Assembly (NCBI RefSeq): GCF_002258315.1
Contig: NZ_NOYD01000001.1
Coordinates: forward strand, 248,001 to 312,000
DNA: 64,000 bases
DNA from: Rhodococcus sp. 06-462-5
GTDB lineage: Bacteria; Actinomycetota; Actinomycetes; Mycobacteriales; Mycobacteriaceae
Direction of reading: 5' to 3'
Made by a program: the position numbers and the translations under genes. This document shows positions 16,980 through 25,095 of this stretch, one piece after another. The stretch's first letter is position 1, and each line of letters begins with the position of its first letter. The notes under the pieces are model-generated. The model was not told the DNA's origin. It ran no database searches and worked only from the letters and a program-made list of their open reading frames with translations.

Positions 16980-19160
16980 TCAGATTCGGTATCGAATCAG
17001 TCGCGAGCTGTTGCCGACAACTGCAACCGAGGACGCGTTGTGCAGAATTGCGGCGAGTACCGGAGACAGTGCTCCACCGGCGCTGACCACGAGGCCCAGA
17101 GCGTTCACGGCGATCGACATTCCGTAGTTCTGCCGGATGACCGATACCGAGTGTCGTCCGAGATCGCGAACGTCGAGCAACCGTGTCAGGTCATCGCTGG
17201 CCAGAGCTACATCGGCCGTTTCGACGGCAACATCGGTGCCCGCCAACCCCATTGCGATACCGATATCCGCGACGGCGAGCGCCGGAGCGTCGTTGGTGCC
17301 GTCTCCGACCATCGCGACTACGTATCCCTCTTCTTGGAGCTTGCGGACGGCTTCGAGTTTGTCATAGGGCATCACCTCGGCTCGCCACTCTGCGATGCCC
17401 AGTTCGGCGGCGACGGCCGCGGCGGTCTCGGGGTGATCTCCGGTGAGCATGACGATCCGTTCCACACCGTCGGCGCGGAGCGCATTCAAGACGTCCAGAG
17501 CATTGGCTCGGACCTCGTCACGCAGGCTGATCAACCCGACCAACACTCCGTCGACTGCCAGCAGCAACGGTGTCTCGGCTTGACGCTGAAGTCGCGAAAC
17601 CCAATCGGCCGCATACTCGGACACGTCCACGCTCTCGCCGCGCAGTAGCGAAGGACTGCCCAGCAGCAGAGTCCGACCGTCTGCGACGGTGCGCATGCCG
17701 AGGCCGACGAGCACTTCGCACTCCTCGTGCGGAGGAATCACGATGTGGCGTTCTTCGGTGCTGCGAATCACGGCCTCGGCCAACGGATGCCGAGAGTGGA
17801 TCTCGGAACTGGCGGCATACGCCAGCACCTGCTCCGGCTCCCAGTCGTCCTGGAAGGACACGACATTGGTGACGACGGGGCGTCCGACGGTGAGGGTGCC
17901 GGTCTTGTCGAACACGAAGGCGTCGACCCTGCCTGCTTGTTCCAGATGCGACCCACCCTTGATGAGAATCCCTCGGCGAGCACCGTTTCCGATGGCGGCG
18001 CTGATGGCCGTCGGAGTCGACAGACCCACCGCACACGGGCACGCGACGAGCAGCATGGTCATCGCCCGTCGGACATCCCGGGTGACCAGGAGCGTGAGGC
18101 CCGACAGGATGAACGACGCGGGCACGAAGCGTCGTGAGAAGTTCTCTCCCACAGTTTGAATCGGGGCGCGGTCTTCCTGTGCCTCCTCGACGCGAGAGAT
18201 GATGCGGCCGATCGTCGTATCGCGGCCTACCGCAGACGCGCGGATGACGATGCGTCCACGGACGACAACGGACCCGGCATGGATCCTGTCGCCTGCAGCT
18301 ATCGACACCGGCAATGTCTCACCGGTGATCGCGGACTGGTCGACCACAGCGTCACCGTCGACGACGGTCCCGTCCACAGGCACGCCGACGTGATCGTGCA
18401 CGACGACCTCGTCGCCGATCTCCAGCCGATCGACGTCGACGGAGATCTCGGAACCGTCGGGAAGCCGAATCCACGCGGTGTCCTGCGTGCCGGTCAGGAG
18501 ATCGGAGATTGCGCGACGAGTGCGCTTGAGTGTCAGCTCCTGCAGGTACTCGCCGATGTTGAGCAGCCACAGAACGGTCAGAGCAACGACGTTCTCGCGG
18601 AGTACGAGGCTTGCCACAGTGGCGGCGCTGACGAGCGCGTCGGTGCCGGCGGTCCGGTTTCCGGCCAGCGAGCGCAGCGCTCCCTTCAGGAACGGATAGC
18701 CGGTGAAGATTGTGGCTCCGGTGGCCACGACACGGCTGGTGGGGCCGAGGATGGGTGGTCGCCGGAAGGCATAGCGACGGAAGCCGAGCAGGACCAGCGC
18801 CGCGCCGCCGATGGTCATGCGCAGGACGTCGCCGCTGGTGACGTCCGCCGACCGTGGGCTACGCACGGGTACCAGAGCCCAGTCGGTGGTGCGACCTGCG
18901 TTCACCGCATCGAACAGCTCGGCCCGGTCGATCCGGGAGCGGGAGTACCAGACGACGACCGATGCGGTGCGGGGGTAAGCGTGGACAGCTCGAACGCCGC
19001 GAATCTTGTCGACGTGATCTTCGACGGCGACCGCGCGACCCGGACTCGACCGCAGCCAGTCGACGCGAAGCCGCATGCGGCCGGCGGCATCGGACAGGAT
19101 CTCGATGCCATCCGCGCGGTCGGGAGCTGCATCGAGTGAATGTTCGACGAGCATCGTCAT
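16980..19160 (-). CDS. ctpC: P1B-type metal efflux ATPase CtpC
   Basis: The 726-residue protein aligns by eye along most of its length with mycobacterial CtpC, for example NFSRRFVPASFI, GNGARRGILIKGGSHLEQAG and NQ-rich end blocks. Visible motifs are TGE (279-281), CPC in the membrane (374-376), DKTGT with phospho-acceptor Asp 418, SRHP (457-460) and GDGTND (619-624). An N-terminal HMA-like domain lacks a CxxC motif. CtpC exports zinc or manganese and in M. tuberculosis works with PacL1. The ATG at 19160 follows the pacL1 stop by 19 bp; an ATG at 19154 is also possible. Confidence 0.93.
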   Translation of the reverse strand: MTMLVEHSLDAAPDRADGIEILSDAAGRMRLRVDWLRSSPGRAVAVEDHVDKIRGVRAVHAYPRTASVVVWYSRSRIDRAELFDAVNAGRTTDWALVPVRSPRSADVTSGDVLRMTIGGAALVLLGFRRYAFRRPPILGPTSRVVATGATIFTGYPFLKGALRSLAGNRTAGTDALVSAATVASLVLRENVVALTVLWLLNIGEYLQELTLKRTRRAISDLLTGTQDTAWIRLPDGSEISVDVDRLEIGDEVVVHDHVGVPVDGTVVDGDAVVDQSAITGETLPVSIAAGDRIHAGSVVVRGRIVIRASAVGRDTTIGRIISRVEEAQEDRAPIQTVGENFSRRFVPASFILSGLTLLVTRDVRRAMTMLLVACPCAVGLSTPTAISAAIGNGARRGILIKGGSHLEQAGRVDAFVFDKTGTLTVGRPVVTNVVSFQDDWEPEQVLAYAASSEIHSRHPLAEAVIRSTEERHIVIPPHEECEVLVGLGMRTVADGRTLLLGSPSLLRGESVDVSEYAADWVSRLQRQAETPLLLAVDGVLVGLISLRDEVRANALDVLNALRADGVERIVMLTGDHPETAAAVAAELGIAEWRAEVMPYDKLEAVRKLQEEGYVVAMVGDGTNDAPALAVADIGIAMGLAGTDVAVETADVALASDDLTRLLDVRDLGRHSVSVIRQNYGMSIAVNALGLVVSAGGALSPVLAAILHNASSVAVVGNSSRLIRYRI

Positions 19161-19179
19161 GTTCGGCCGACTGCCGTGA

Positions 19180-19464
19180 TCAGTGCGAGTGGCCGTGGCC
19201 GACTTCGGTGGCCGAGGGTGGCGGCACTTCTTCGCCGAGCCGGTCTCGCGCCTCCGCAACAACATCGGACACAGCCAAACGTGCTGATTCGGCGTGGATT
19301 TCGGCCTTTCGTGCGGCGCGAAGCCCGAGTTCGGTTGCCGATACCGCAGCCTTGCGGACGGGAGCCTTGTCGTACAGCTTCTTGGCACCGTTGTACGCGG
19401 CGACGCCGACTGCGCCTGTCACGACCGTCGATACTGCCTTCGCGACGATGATCGGAAACGCCAT
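19180..19464 (-). CDS. pacL1: PacL1-like DUF1490 metallochaperone
   Basis: The 94-residue protein has one N-terminal membrane segment (IIVAKAVSTVVTGAVGVAAY), an Ala/Arg/Glu-rich helix and a His-rich tail ending GHGHSH. This is the layout of Rv3269 (PacL1), whose C-terminal metal-binding motif buffers zinc and scaffolds CtpC in membrane patches. It is upstream of ctpC in the same orientation, as in M. tuberculosis. The ATG at 19464 has GAGGAG at a good distance. A small inverted repeat GAAT-CGT-ATTC (19505-19515) lies in its upstream region and may be an operator. Confidence 0.85.
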   Translation of the reverse strand: MAFPIIVAKAVSTVVTGAVGVAAYNGAKKLYDKAPVRKAAVSATELGLRAARKAEIHAESARLAVSDVVAEARDRLGEEVPPPSATEVGHGHSH

Positions 19465-19556
19465 GTTGTAGCTCCTCGAAATCGAACCTGTACCCACTTA
19501 TTGGGAATCGTATTCGTTTTGTGGGGCTGTGGCGACTTCCGGGGTCGCGAGAAGTG

Positions 19557-20312
19557 TCATCGGATCGGCATCGTGGTGCGGAACGCTCTGGTCGCGTAGG
19601 GCAGTTCGATCGTCGTCGATCCCTTCAGGCCCAATTCGTCGAACAGTGCGGTGAGATCACGATCGATGCGGTTGCGATCGTCGGCGGTTGCGGTGATGTA
19701 GAAGCTGCGCGACCGAACCAGGTCGGTCAGCTGAGACCGACTCACCGTGCGCGACCACATCCACCGCTCCTCGTCGAGCCGACCGAACGGTTCTGCGATC
19801 GGCGGTGGACCGTCGTCGAACATGGTCAGCGCTCCACCGCGCGAGACCACCGAGTTCAGTCGCCGAACCCACAACTGCGACTCGTCGCGGATGTTCCAGA
19901 TCAGTCCCAGCGTGCCGCCCGGGCGGAGAACCCGGCCGATCTCGCGTGACGCGGCCACCGGTTCGACCCAGTGCCAGGCCTGTCCGAGCAGGACGGCATC
20001 GACGCTCTCATCCTTCAGCGGCAGGGACTCGGCAGTGCCGACGTGGGCGGGAACTCCGGGCACTGCAACGCGAAGGGCGTCGAGCATGGCGGGATCAGGA
20101 TCGACCGCGACGGCGTCGCAGCCGGCGGCGGCGATGATGCGGGTGAGCTTGCCGGTTCCGGCACCGACGTCGGCGACAAGAGGCCGCCCGGCCGACTCGA
20201 GTACGGGTTCAAGCAACCACTCGACCGCGGCCGACGGGTATTCGGGGCGAGCAGATTCGTACACGTCGGCGACGGTCCCGAACGATGTAGAGCTGTTATC
20301 TCGGCTAACCAT
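19557..20312 (-). CDS. class I SAM-dependent methyltransferase
   Basis: The 251-residue protein has motif I VADVGAGTGKLT (about 46-57), motif II AVDPDPAMLDALR and the post-motif segment LLGQAWHWVEP typical of the UbiE/Rv-type methyltransferase_11 group. The substrate cannot be told. It is likely cytoplasmic. A paralog with the same AQSWHWVD-type motif lies at 51094-51858. It is downstream of the GNAT gene (24 bp) on the same strand, so they may be co-transcribed. Confidence 0.9.
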   Translation of the reverse strand: MVSRDNSSTSFGTVADVYESARPEYPSAAVEWLLEPVLESAGRPLVADVGAGTGKLTRIIAAAGCDAVAVDPDPAMLDALRVAVPGVPAHVGTAESLPLKDESVDAVLLGQAWHWVEPVAASREIGRVLRPGGTLGLIWNIRDESQLWVRRLNSVVSRGGALTMFDDGPPPIAEPFGRLDEERWMWSRTVSRSQLTDLVRSRSFYITATADDRNRIDRDLTALFDELGLKGSTTIELPYATRAFRTTMPIR

Positions 20313-20335
20313 ATGGCCAGGCTACATCTCCTGCG

Positions 20336-20809
20336 TCAGTTCAGCTCGAGTTCGTAATACAGAGCTTTGGGTCCCTCGCCACGGCCTTCGTGGCAGTCGA
20401 AGCCACGCTTTTCGTACACGTGTCGCGCCGCCTCGTCGTCCTCGGAGGTGTTGAGATCCATGTAGGTGGCACCCTTGCCGCGTGCGTGCTCGATGACGTC
20501 GTCGAGAAAGGTTGTGCCGTAGCCCTTCCCGCGTAGGCCAGGCTGGACGTAGAACTCGGCGAGGTAGGCCTCGATGTCTGCACTCAAAGTGCCGGCCCGA
20601 AATCGCAGAACGGCCACACCGATGGCGGGAGTTCCGAACGTCAGAACGCTGGTATCACCGGATTTCACCAGAGAGTCGAGATGTGCGGCAAGCCAATCCG
20701 ACTCGGGCACCGGGTAGTCGTACTCGCGATTGAAGTCGATCAACAGAAGTGCGGCCTCGGAGAATCCTGCAGCATCCTGGACGACACGTGTACCGCTGAC
20801 TGATGTCAT
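20336..20809 (-). CDS. GNAT family N-acetyltransferase
   Basis: The 157-residue protein carries the acetyl-CoA-binding motif A as VQPGLRGKGYGTTFLDDVI (Q/RxxGxG/A seen as RGKGYG) and a C-terminal YEKRGFDCHEG. It probably acetylates a small molecule or protein N-terminus; the substrate is unknown. The ATG at 20809 is preceded by GGAGAAGG; an in-frame ATG at 20830 lacks this. It is 14 bp downstream of the L7/L12-like membrane protein gene. Confidence 0.88.
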   Translation of the reverse strand: MTSVSGTRVVQDAAGFSEAALLLIDFNREYDYPVPESDWLAAHLDSLVKSGDTSVLTFGTPAIGVAVLRFRAGTLSADIEAYLAEFYVQPGLRGKGYGTTFLDDVIEHARGKGATYMDLNTSEDDEAARHVYEKRGFDCHEGRGEGPKALYYELELN

Positions 20810-20823
20810 CGCCTTCTCCTCCG

Positions 20824-21165
20824 TCAGCAATCCGGTTGAACGAGATTCTTCGCGTCGAGCAGACCGAGGCCGGGATGCATCTCACGTAGCGCTTTGATGG
20901 TGTGGACAGTTCTGCCGGATTCTGCGACCACCGTTTCGACATCCTCAGCGGGTACGGATTCGGGGCCGATCTTCTCGACGCTGGGCCGTTCGGGGCGCAG
21001 TTGGCTGTATGCCAGCCAAGGGATTGCTATACCCCCAAGTGCCAGCTGGATCCAGTCCCAGGTCGACGGTTCTGAGATCACGTCGGAAATCAGAATGAAC
21101 GCAATCCAGGCCAGCCACGCGACGTACAGGTACCGGACCCACGGACGTCGGCTCATGCGTTGCAT
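20824..21165 (-). CDS. membrane protein with an L7/L12 C-terminal-like domain
   Basis: The 113-residue protein has two hydrophobic segments (WVRYLYVAWLAWIAFILISD and IQLALGGIAIPWLAYS), then a linker and a C-terminal stretch TVHTIKALREMHPGLGLLDA followed by KNLV. That stretch follows the ribosomal L7/L12 C-terminal pattern (IKxxRxxxGLGLxEAKxLV). Such stand-alone L7/L12-type domains on membrane anchors are of unknown role. The start could be ATG 21165 or 21156. It is between the Imm5-like gene and the GNAT gene on the same strand. Confidence 0.7.
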   Translation of the reverse strand: MQRMSRRPWVRYLYVAWLAWIAFILISDVISEPSTWDWIQLALGGIAIPWLAYSQLRPERPSVEKIGPESVPAEDVETVVAESGRTVHTIKALREMHPGLGLLDAKNLVQPDC

Positions 21166-21196
21166 GCTGTCACCGCACCCCGATCGGGGCAACGGC

Positions 21197-21706
21197 TCAG
21201 CGTCGCAGTTCGGTATCGAGTCGAACCATGAGCACGCCGAACCTGGTACGCCCGGCGATCGGCGGTGGAAATCGTCCCAGAACTGCTCGAACTGCGGGAT
21301 CGGCGTGGATGCGAACCCATTCGATCTGCTCTGCAGCAGCTTTGGGGTTAGCGAGCACCAGATGCACTGCAGAACCGAGAATGTGTTTGACCTGATGGGG
21401 GCTGTAGAGCGGATGGAGAAAGGCAGCACCGGCGGCGTGCATGGCGGACATTGCCGCGTCCGTGGCCGCTGAAGCCGGTACCTCGCGGGCCGCTTTGTGC
21501 GCGTCCCAGGCGAGCCTGCGTAACTCCGCCGTCCGGTGGCCGGTCTCGGCGAATGCCTCGGCACCCTCGATCGCCAAGTGTGGACGCGCATCCTCGGGGT
21601 GGGCCATCTCGTAGATCGGTAATGCCCGTCGGGCGCAGGTAGCGGCGAAGCCGACCACACTTTGAATGTCGTACTGACTCAGCGCTACTTCCGCAGGCTC
21701 GGGCAA
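21197..21706 (-). CDS. putative immunity protein (Imm5-like)
   Basis: The 169-residue, Ala-rich helical protein matches my recollection of the Imm5 putative immunity family, sometimes annotated as exonuclease SbcC. It has ARPHLAIEGAEAFAETG, TAELRRLAWDAHKAARE and AAGAAFLHPLYSPHQVKHIL. In polymorphic toxin systems Imm5 proteins neutralise a cognate toxin, but no toxin gene is nearby. Its start overlaps the end of the upstream membrane protein gene by 22 bp. The function assignment is by pattern only. Confidence 0.65.
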   Translation of the reverse strand: MPEPAEVALSQYDIQSVVGFAATCARRALPIYEMAHPEDARPHLAIEGAEAFAETGHRTAELRRLAWDAHKAAREVPASAATDAAMSAMHAAGAAFLHPLYSPHQVKHILGSAVHLVLANPKAAAEQIEWVRIHADPAVRAVLGRFPPPIAGRTRFGVLMVRLDTELRR

Positions 21707-22029
21707 CTCAACCCTCGGGTTCTGTTGATTGTGAGCACAAATCCCAACTTGCCGAGAATGATGCCGGTCAAAGCGCCGAGAGCTGCGGTAGCAATGGGGA
21801 CCAGGTACAGCCAGAGCCGCGACAGGCCTTGTGTTCGTCGGTCGAACGAATCGTTCATGGAGTCCACGAATTCGTCGCTCATCGTGAGACCGTTCAGGGG
21901 CTCGTAGCCACCTGAATACACGACGCCACTCGTGTTGGTGGTCATTTCGCCGATCAGATACCAGCCCAGTGGAGCCAATCCGACGATGAATCCGAACAAG
22001 AGCAGAACGATGACGAGATTGCGCACCAT
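21685..22029 (-). CDS. small membrane protein, function unknown
   Basis: I do not recognise the family. The 114-residue protein has a hydrophobic N-terminus (LVIVLLLFGFIVGLAPLGWYL), an extracytoplasmic-looking loop of about 45 polar residues, and a second membrane span (LWLYLVPIATAALGALTGIIL). The topology suggests both termini in the cytoplasm. Its 3' end overlaps the Imm5-like gene, so the two are probably co-expressed. Confidence 0.6.
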   Translation of the reverse strand: MVRNLVIVLLLFGFIVGLAPLGWYLIGEMTTNTSGVVYSGGYEPLNGLTMSDEFVDSMNDSFDRRTQGLSRLWLYLVPIATAALGALTGIILGKLGFVLTINRTRGLSCPSLRK

Positions 22030-22047
22030 CTCAGGCTATTGCCCCCG

Positions 22048-22419
22048 TCAACCGTCGTACACCTCCGTCGTGATGCAGAAGGGGTGCCCGGCGGGGTCGA
22101 GCAGAACTCGCCATCGGGGGTCGGGCTGCTCTGCGGCCTCCCTGGCCCCGCATTCGACTGCGTAGGCGACGGATCCGGCAAGGTCCCCTTCAGCGTCCAG
22201 GTCGAAGTGCACGATGGATGACGACGGCCATTGGGGCGGAATGTAGTTCGCAACATTCTGCGCAACGATGTTCAGGCCGGATTGTGTGCGGATCCCAACG
22301 CTCTCGGAGTTCTCCCACAACAACTCGCCGCCGAGAAGCGCGAGATAGAAGTGCGCGAGTTGCGCCGGATCGGCGCAGTCGATGGACGTTCCCGCTATAG
22401 CGAGGGGGTTTCGCGGCAT
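22048..22419 (-). CDS. VOC (glyoxalase-like) family protein
   Basis: The 123-residue protein has two beta-alpha-beta-beta-beta repeats: IAGTSIDCADPAQLAHFYLA with LGGELLW, then IVHFDLDAEGDLAGSVAYA with a terminal LLDPAGHPFCI. This is the pattern of the Glyoxalase_6-type VOC branch. The reaction is unknown, and these small members often bind electrophiles or antibiotics. It is 18 bp upstream of the small membrane protein gene and divergent from the transketolase genes. Confidence 0.85.
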   Translation of the reverse strand: MPRNPLAIAGTSIDCADPAQLAHFYLALLGGELLWENSESVGIRTQSGLNIVAQNVANYIPPQWPSSSIVHFDLDAEGDLAGSVAYAVECGAREAAEQPDPRWRVLLDPAGHPFCITTEVYDG

Positions 22420-22525
22420 ATCTGGAGACTACGGTCGGTGGTGCCGTCAGTGCCCCCGCTTCGGCTCAACTCACCTCCCTCGCAGGGCTTGACCTCGAGT
22501 GCGCTCGAGGTTGCAGGGTGGGGTC

Positions 22526-23206
22526 ATGCAGATGACATTCGACGAGTTGCCTCGGCTCATGACTCTGATGACGGGCGACGAAAAGCACAGCACCAGTGCC
22601 ACTTCGACACTCGATGTGTTGTGGGTGCTGTACTCCGACATTCTGAGCCTCGACCCAGCGAATCCTGACGACCCGGACCGTGATCGGTTCTACCTGTCCA
22701 AGGGGCATGGCCCGATGGCGTACTACGCAGTGCTTGCGGGACGGGGATTCTTGACGCCGAACGAGCTTGCGTCGTTCGGCAGCTACGACTCTCCGCTGGG
22801 AAATCACCCGGATCGCACGCTGGCACGCGGGGTCGATATCGGATCGGGCTCGCTCGGTCACGGCTTGGCACTGGCCGCCGGAACTGCTGTTGCGCTGCGG
22901 ATTCAGAAGAGCTTCGCCCGAGTTTTCGTATTGATCGGCGACGCCGAGCTCGACGAGGGCAGCAATATGGAAGCCATTCAATTCGCTGCGCGATCGAATC
23001 TGGGCAATCTGACCGGCGTGGTGATCGACAACGACTCGGCCGGCCTGGGTTGGCCTGGGGGCATCGCGTCGCGCTTTGCCGTCGAGGGGTGGCACACCTC
23101 CGACGCCGACGGCCGAGACCACAGCGCTCTCAGGCGCGCGTTTCGCCTCGATCATGCCGACCGGCCGCACGTGGTGGTCGCTCACGTCGAAAAGAAGGAG
23201 AGCTGA
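22526..23206 (+). CDS. transketolase, N-terminal (TPP-binding) subunit
   Basis: The 226-residue protein matches the N-terminal third of transketolase: DRFYLSKGHGPMAYYA, GVDIGSGSLGHGLALAAG and the thiamine diphosphate motif GDAELDEGSNMEA...IDND (where classic enzymes have GDG...NN). It should pair with the next gene product to make a split transketolase-like enzyme. The substrate is probably a sugar phosphate or another 2-hydroxyketone. The ATG at 22526 has an RBS-like GCAGGGTGGGG. The stop overlaps the ATG of the C-terminal subunit by one base (TGATG). Confidence 0.9.
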   Translation: MQMTFDELPRLMTLMTGDEKHSTSATSTLDVLWVLYSDILSLDPANPDDPDRDRFYLSKGHGPMAYYAVLAGRGFLTPNELASFGSYDSPLGNHPDRTLARGVDIGSGSLGHGLALAAGTAVALRIQKSFARVFVLIGDAELDEGSNMEAIQFAARSNLGNLTGVVIDNDSAGLGWPGGIASRFAVEGWHTSDADGRDHSALRRAFRLDHADRPHVVVAHVEKKES

Positions 23207-24105
23207 TGAGCGCACCGCTGGATCAACGCGAGCACTTCTATCGGCTGTTGCCCGATCTGCTGGCCCAGGACGAGCGAATCGTGCTGGTACTGGCCGAGAT
23301 CGGCGTGGCGTATCTCGAACCACATCTGACCTCAGATCTTCGGTCGCGTGTGGTCAACGTGGGTATTCGAGAGCAGGCGATGATCGGTGTCGCGGGGGGA
23401 ATGGCGCTTGCGGGTCTCCGCCCGATCGTGCACACCTTTCCGCCGTTTCTGATCGAGCGGCCCTTCGAGCAGGTGAAGCTCGATCTGGGGCATCAGGGCG
23501 TCGGAGCGATCCTGGTGAGCTCAGGCGGTTCCTATGGGTGGCCACAGGGTGGTGAGACCCACTTCGGCCAAAGGGATGTCGCACTCCTCGACACCCTGGA
23601 CGGGTGGACGGTTCACGTCCCCGGGCACGTCGACGAGGTCGAGTGGATGCTGCGCTGCGCGGCGGCGGCCGACGATCGCGTCTACATCAGGCTCGACGGA
23701 GTGTGCAACGAACGTCCTTACGGTCAGCCCGATGGGACGTTCACCGTTCTGCAGCAGGGTAATTCGGGAACAGTGATCTCCATCGGTCCGATGACAGACC
23801 GGGTTCTCGCCGCAGCCTCGGGGCGCGACGTGACGGTGCTGCATGCGTCGACGATCAGGCCCTTCGACAGTGCCTCTCTACGGGAGAAGCTGACTGCGCC
23901 CGACGTCATGATCGTCGAGCCGTATCTCGCGGGAACGTCGGTGCTGCAGGTGAACAGAGCCCTCGCCGATGTGCGTCATCGAGTGTCGGGAGTCGGGGTC
24001 GAACCCGGAGAGCGACGCAAATACGGCACCGTGGCCCAACATGATCAGGCCAACGGCCTGGATGTCGAGGGGCTGTCTCGATCGATGAGCCAGTTCTTCG
24101 GATGA
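23206..24105 (+). CDS. transketolase, C-terminal (pyrimidine-binding) subunit
   Basis: The 299-residue protein supplies the pyrimidine-binding and C-terminal domains: VVNVGIREQAMIGVAGGMAL (catalytic Glu of the REQ motif), SSGGSYGWPQGGETHFGQRD and the final regulatory domain. It is translationally coupled to the N-terminal subunit. Split transketolases occur in archaea and actinobacteria, sometimes in secondary metabolic or pentose routes. The gene ends directly against the convergent DUF6194 gene, with no gap. Confidence 0.9.
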   Translation: MSAPLDQREHFYRLLPDLLAQDERIVLVLAEIGVAYLEPHLTSDLRSRVVNVGIREQAMIGVAGGMALAGLRPIVHTFPPFLIERPFEQVKLDLGHQGVGAILVSSGGSYGWPQGGETHFGQRDVALLDTLDGWTVHVPGHVDEVEWMLRCAAAADDRVYIRLDGVCNERPYGQPDGTFTVLQQGNSGTVISIGPMTDRVLAAASGRDVTVLHASTIRPFDSASLREKLTAPDVMIVEPYLAGTSVLQVNRALADVRHRVSGVGVEPGERRKYGTVAQHDQANGLDVEGLSRSMSQFFG

Positions 24106-24564
24106 TCAGCCTTGGCGGCGCTCGTATCTGCGCCTGGCAACGTTGTAGGCGGAGTCGAGCAGTTGCCGAACCTGCGTCTCGGTCTGCGAAGACGGGTTGA
24201 CCACCGACAGCCAGCCGGCGGTGCCGTACTGAGGGTGGGCGGCGAGGACGTCGTCGCTGTCGGCGCGGGGTGCGTGGGCCGCCTCGCGTGCCGGCACCCC
24301 CAGGATCTGCTCGAATTCCTGTTTTCCTGCAACGATATTGACGCGGAACGCATCGGGTCGGTCCAGTCCGGACAGCTCGTCACCCGGGTAGTTCTTGGTC
24401 ACGATCGTCGCAAACGGCTGAGTGGTCGGGATGGTTCCGTCGGGCGAGTAGTAGAAGAACGCATCACCCCATGCGATCTCGGGAGTTCCGTCTCCCTCGC
24501 GAGGCCGCTGCGTCACCGTGCCCTCGAAGCTGCCGACCAGATTCACGATGTCGTCGAGTGTCAT
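24106..24564 (-). CDS. DUF6194 family protein
   Basis: The 152-residue protein has the pattern I associate with DUF6194: EIAWGDAFFYYSPDG, QPFATIVTKNYPGD and RPDAFRVNIVAGKQEFE. It looks like a small soluble MmcQ/YjbR-like protein with a C-terminal LLDSAYNVARRRYERR helix. The function is unknown. It is convergent with the transketolase pair. Confidence 0.75.
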   Translation of the reverse strand: MTLDDIVNLVGSFEGTVTQRPREGDGTPEIAWGDAFFYYSPDGTIPTTQPFATIVTKNYPGDELSGLDRPDAFRVNIVAGKQEFEQILGVPAREAAHAPRADSDDVLAAHPQYGTAGWLSVVNPSSQTETQVRQLLDSAYNVARRRYERRQG

Positions 24565-24604
24565 GCACCGATCGTCACACGGTGGGCAGCATCTGTCGCA
24601 GTGT

Positions 24605-25039
24605 TCAGCCGACTTTGTACGAGCCGGTTCCGGTCGCGACGAGGCGGCCGGATTCGGTCCCGACGATGTCGACTCGACATGTCTTCAGGCTCCGGCCTGC
24701 GTGCATCCGAGTACCGACGATATCGATCCCCTCGGCGTATACCGGCTCCATGAACTGAACGGACATGGAGACCGTGACGCCCCGAAGTTTCTCGGGCACT
24801 GCGGATCCGGCCCAGGCGGCGGTCATGATCCCGATATCGATGCAGCCGGCGATCACGCCACCGTGCAGCATCTGGCCGACGGTGGACAACTCATCGCGGT
24901 ACGGCAGCCGCAGTCGAGCGGTGCCCTCGTCGATGTCGACCAGCTCGATGCCCAGTTGCTGCACGAACGGTGATTGTGGAAGAAACATGGTCATCGCTGC
25001 GCTTCCGCTGTCCGGTGCCTGTACTTCGTTGGTTGTCAT
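24605..25039 (-). CDS. PaaI-type hotdog thioesterase
   Basis: The 144-residue protein has the hotdog fold signature VGQMLHGGVIAGCIDIGIMT (HGG motif near residue 58) and a C-terminal CRVDIVGTESGRLVATGTG. Such enzymes hydrolyse acyl-CoA thioesters, often aromatic or short-chain ones. It is divergent from a TetR gene with a palindrome-rich 56-bp gap, so it is the likely target of that regulator. Confidence 0.9.
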   Translation of the reverse strand: MTTNEVQAPDSGSAAMTMFLPQSPFVQQLGIELVDIDEGTARLRLPYRDELSTVGQMLHGGVIAGCIDIGIMTAAWAGSAVPEKLRGVTVSMSVQFMEPVYAEGIDIVGTRMHAGRSLKTCRVDIVGTESGRLVATGTGSYKVG

Positions 25040-25050
25040 CGCTACCCCTC

Positions 25051-25090
25051 TATCGTAATCAGATTCTGATATCGAAATCAGAGTACGATA
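25051..25090. promoter_or_regulatory. operator region between thioesterase and TetR genes
   Basis: Nested inverted repeats fill the gap: TATCGTA (25051-25057) with TACGATA (25084-25090), ATCAGATTCTGAT (25058-25070), and TCTGAT-N6-ATCAGA (25065-25082), an 18-bp dyad of the size bound by TetR dimers. The sites overlap both promoters, fitting joint control of the divergent genes. Confidence 0.65.
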
Positions 25091-25095
25091 AAGTT

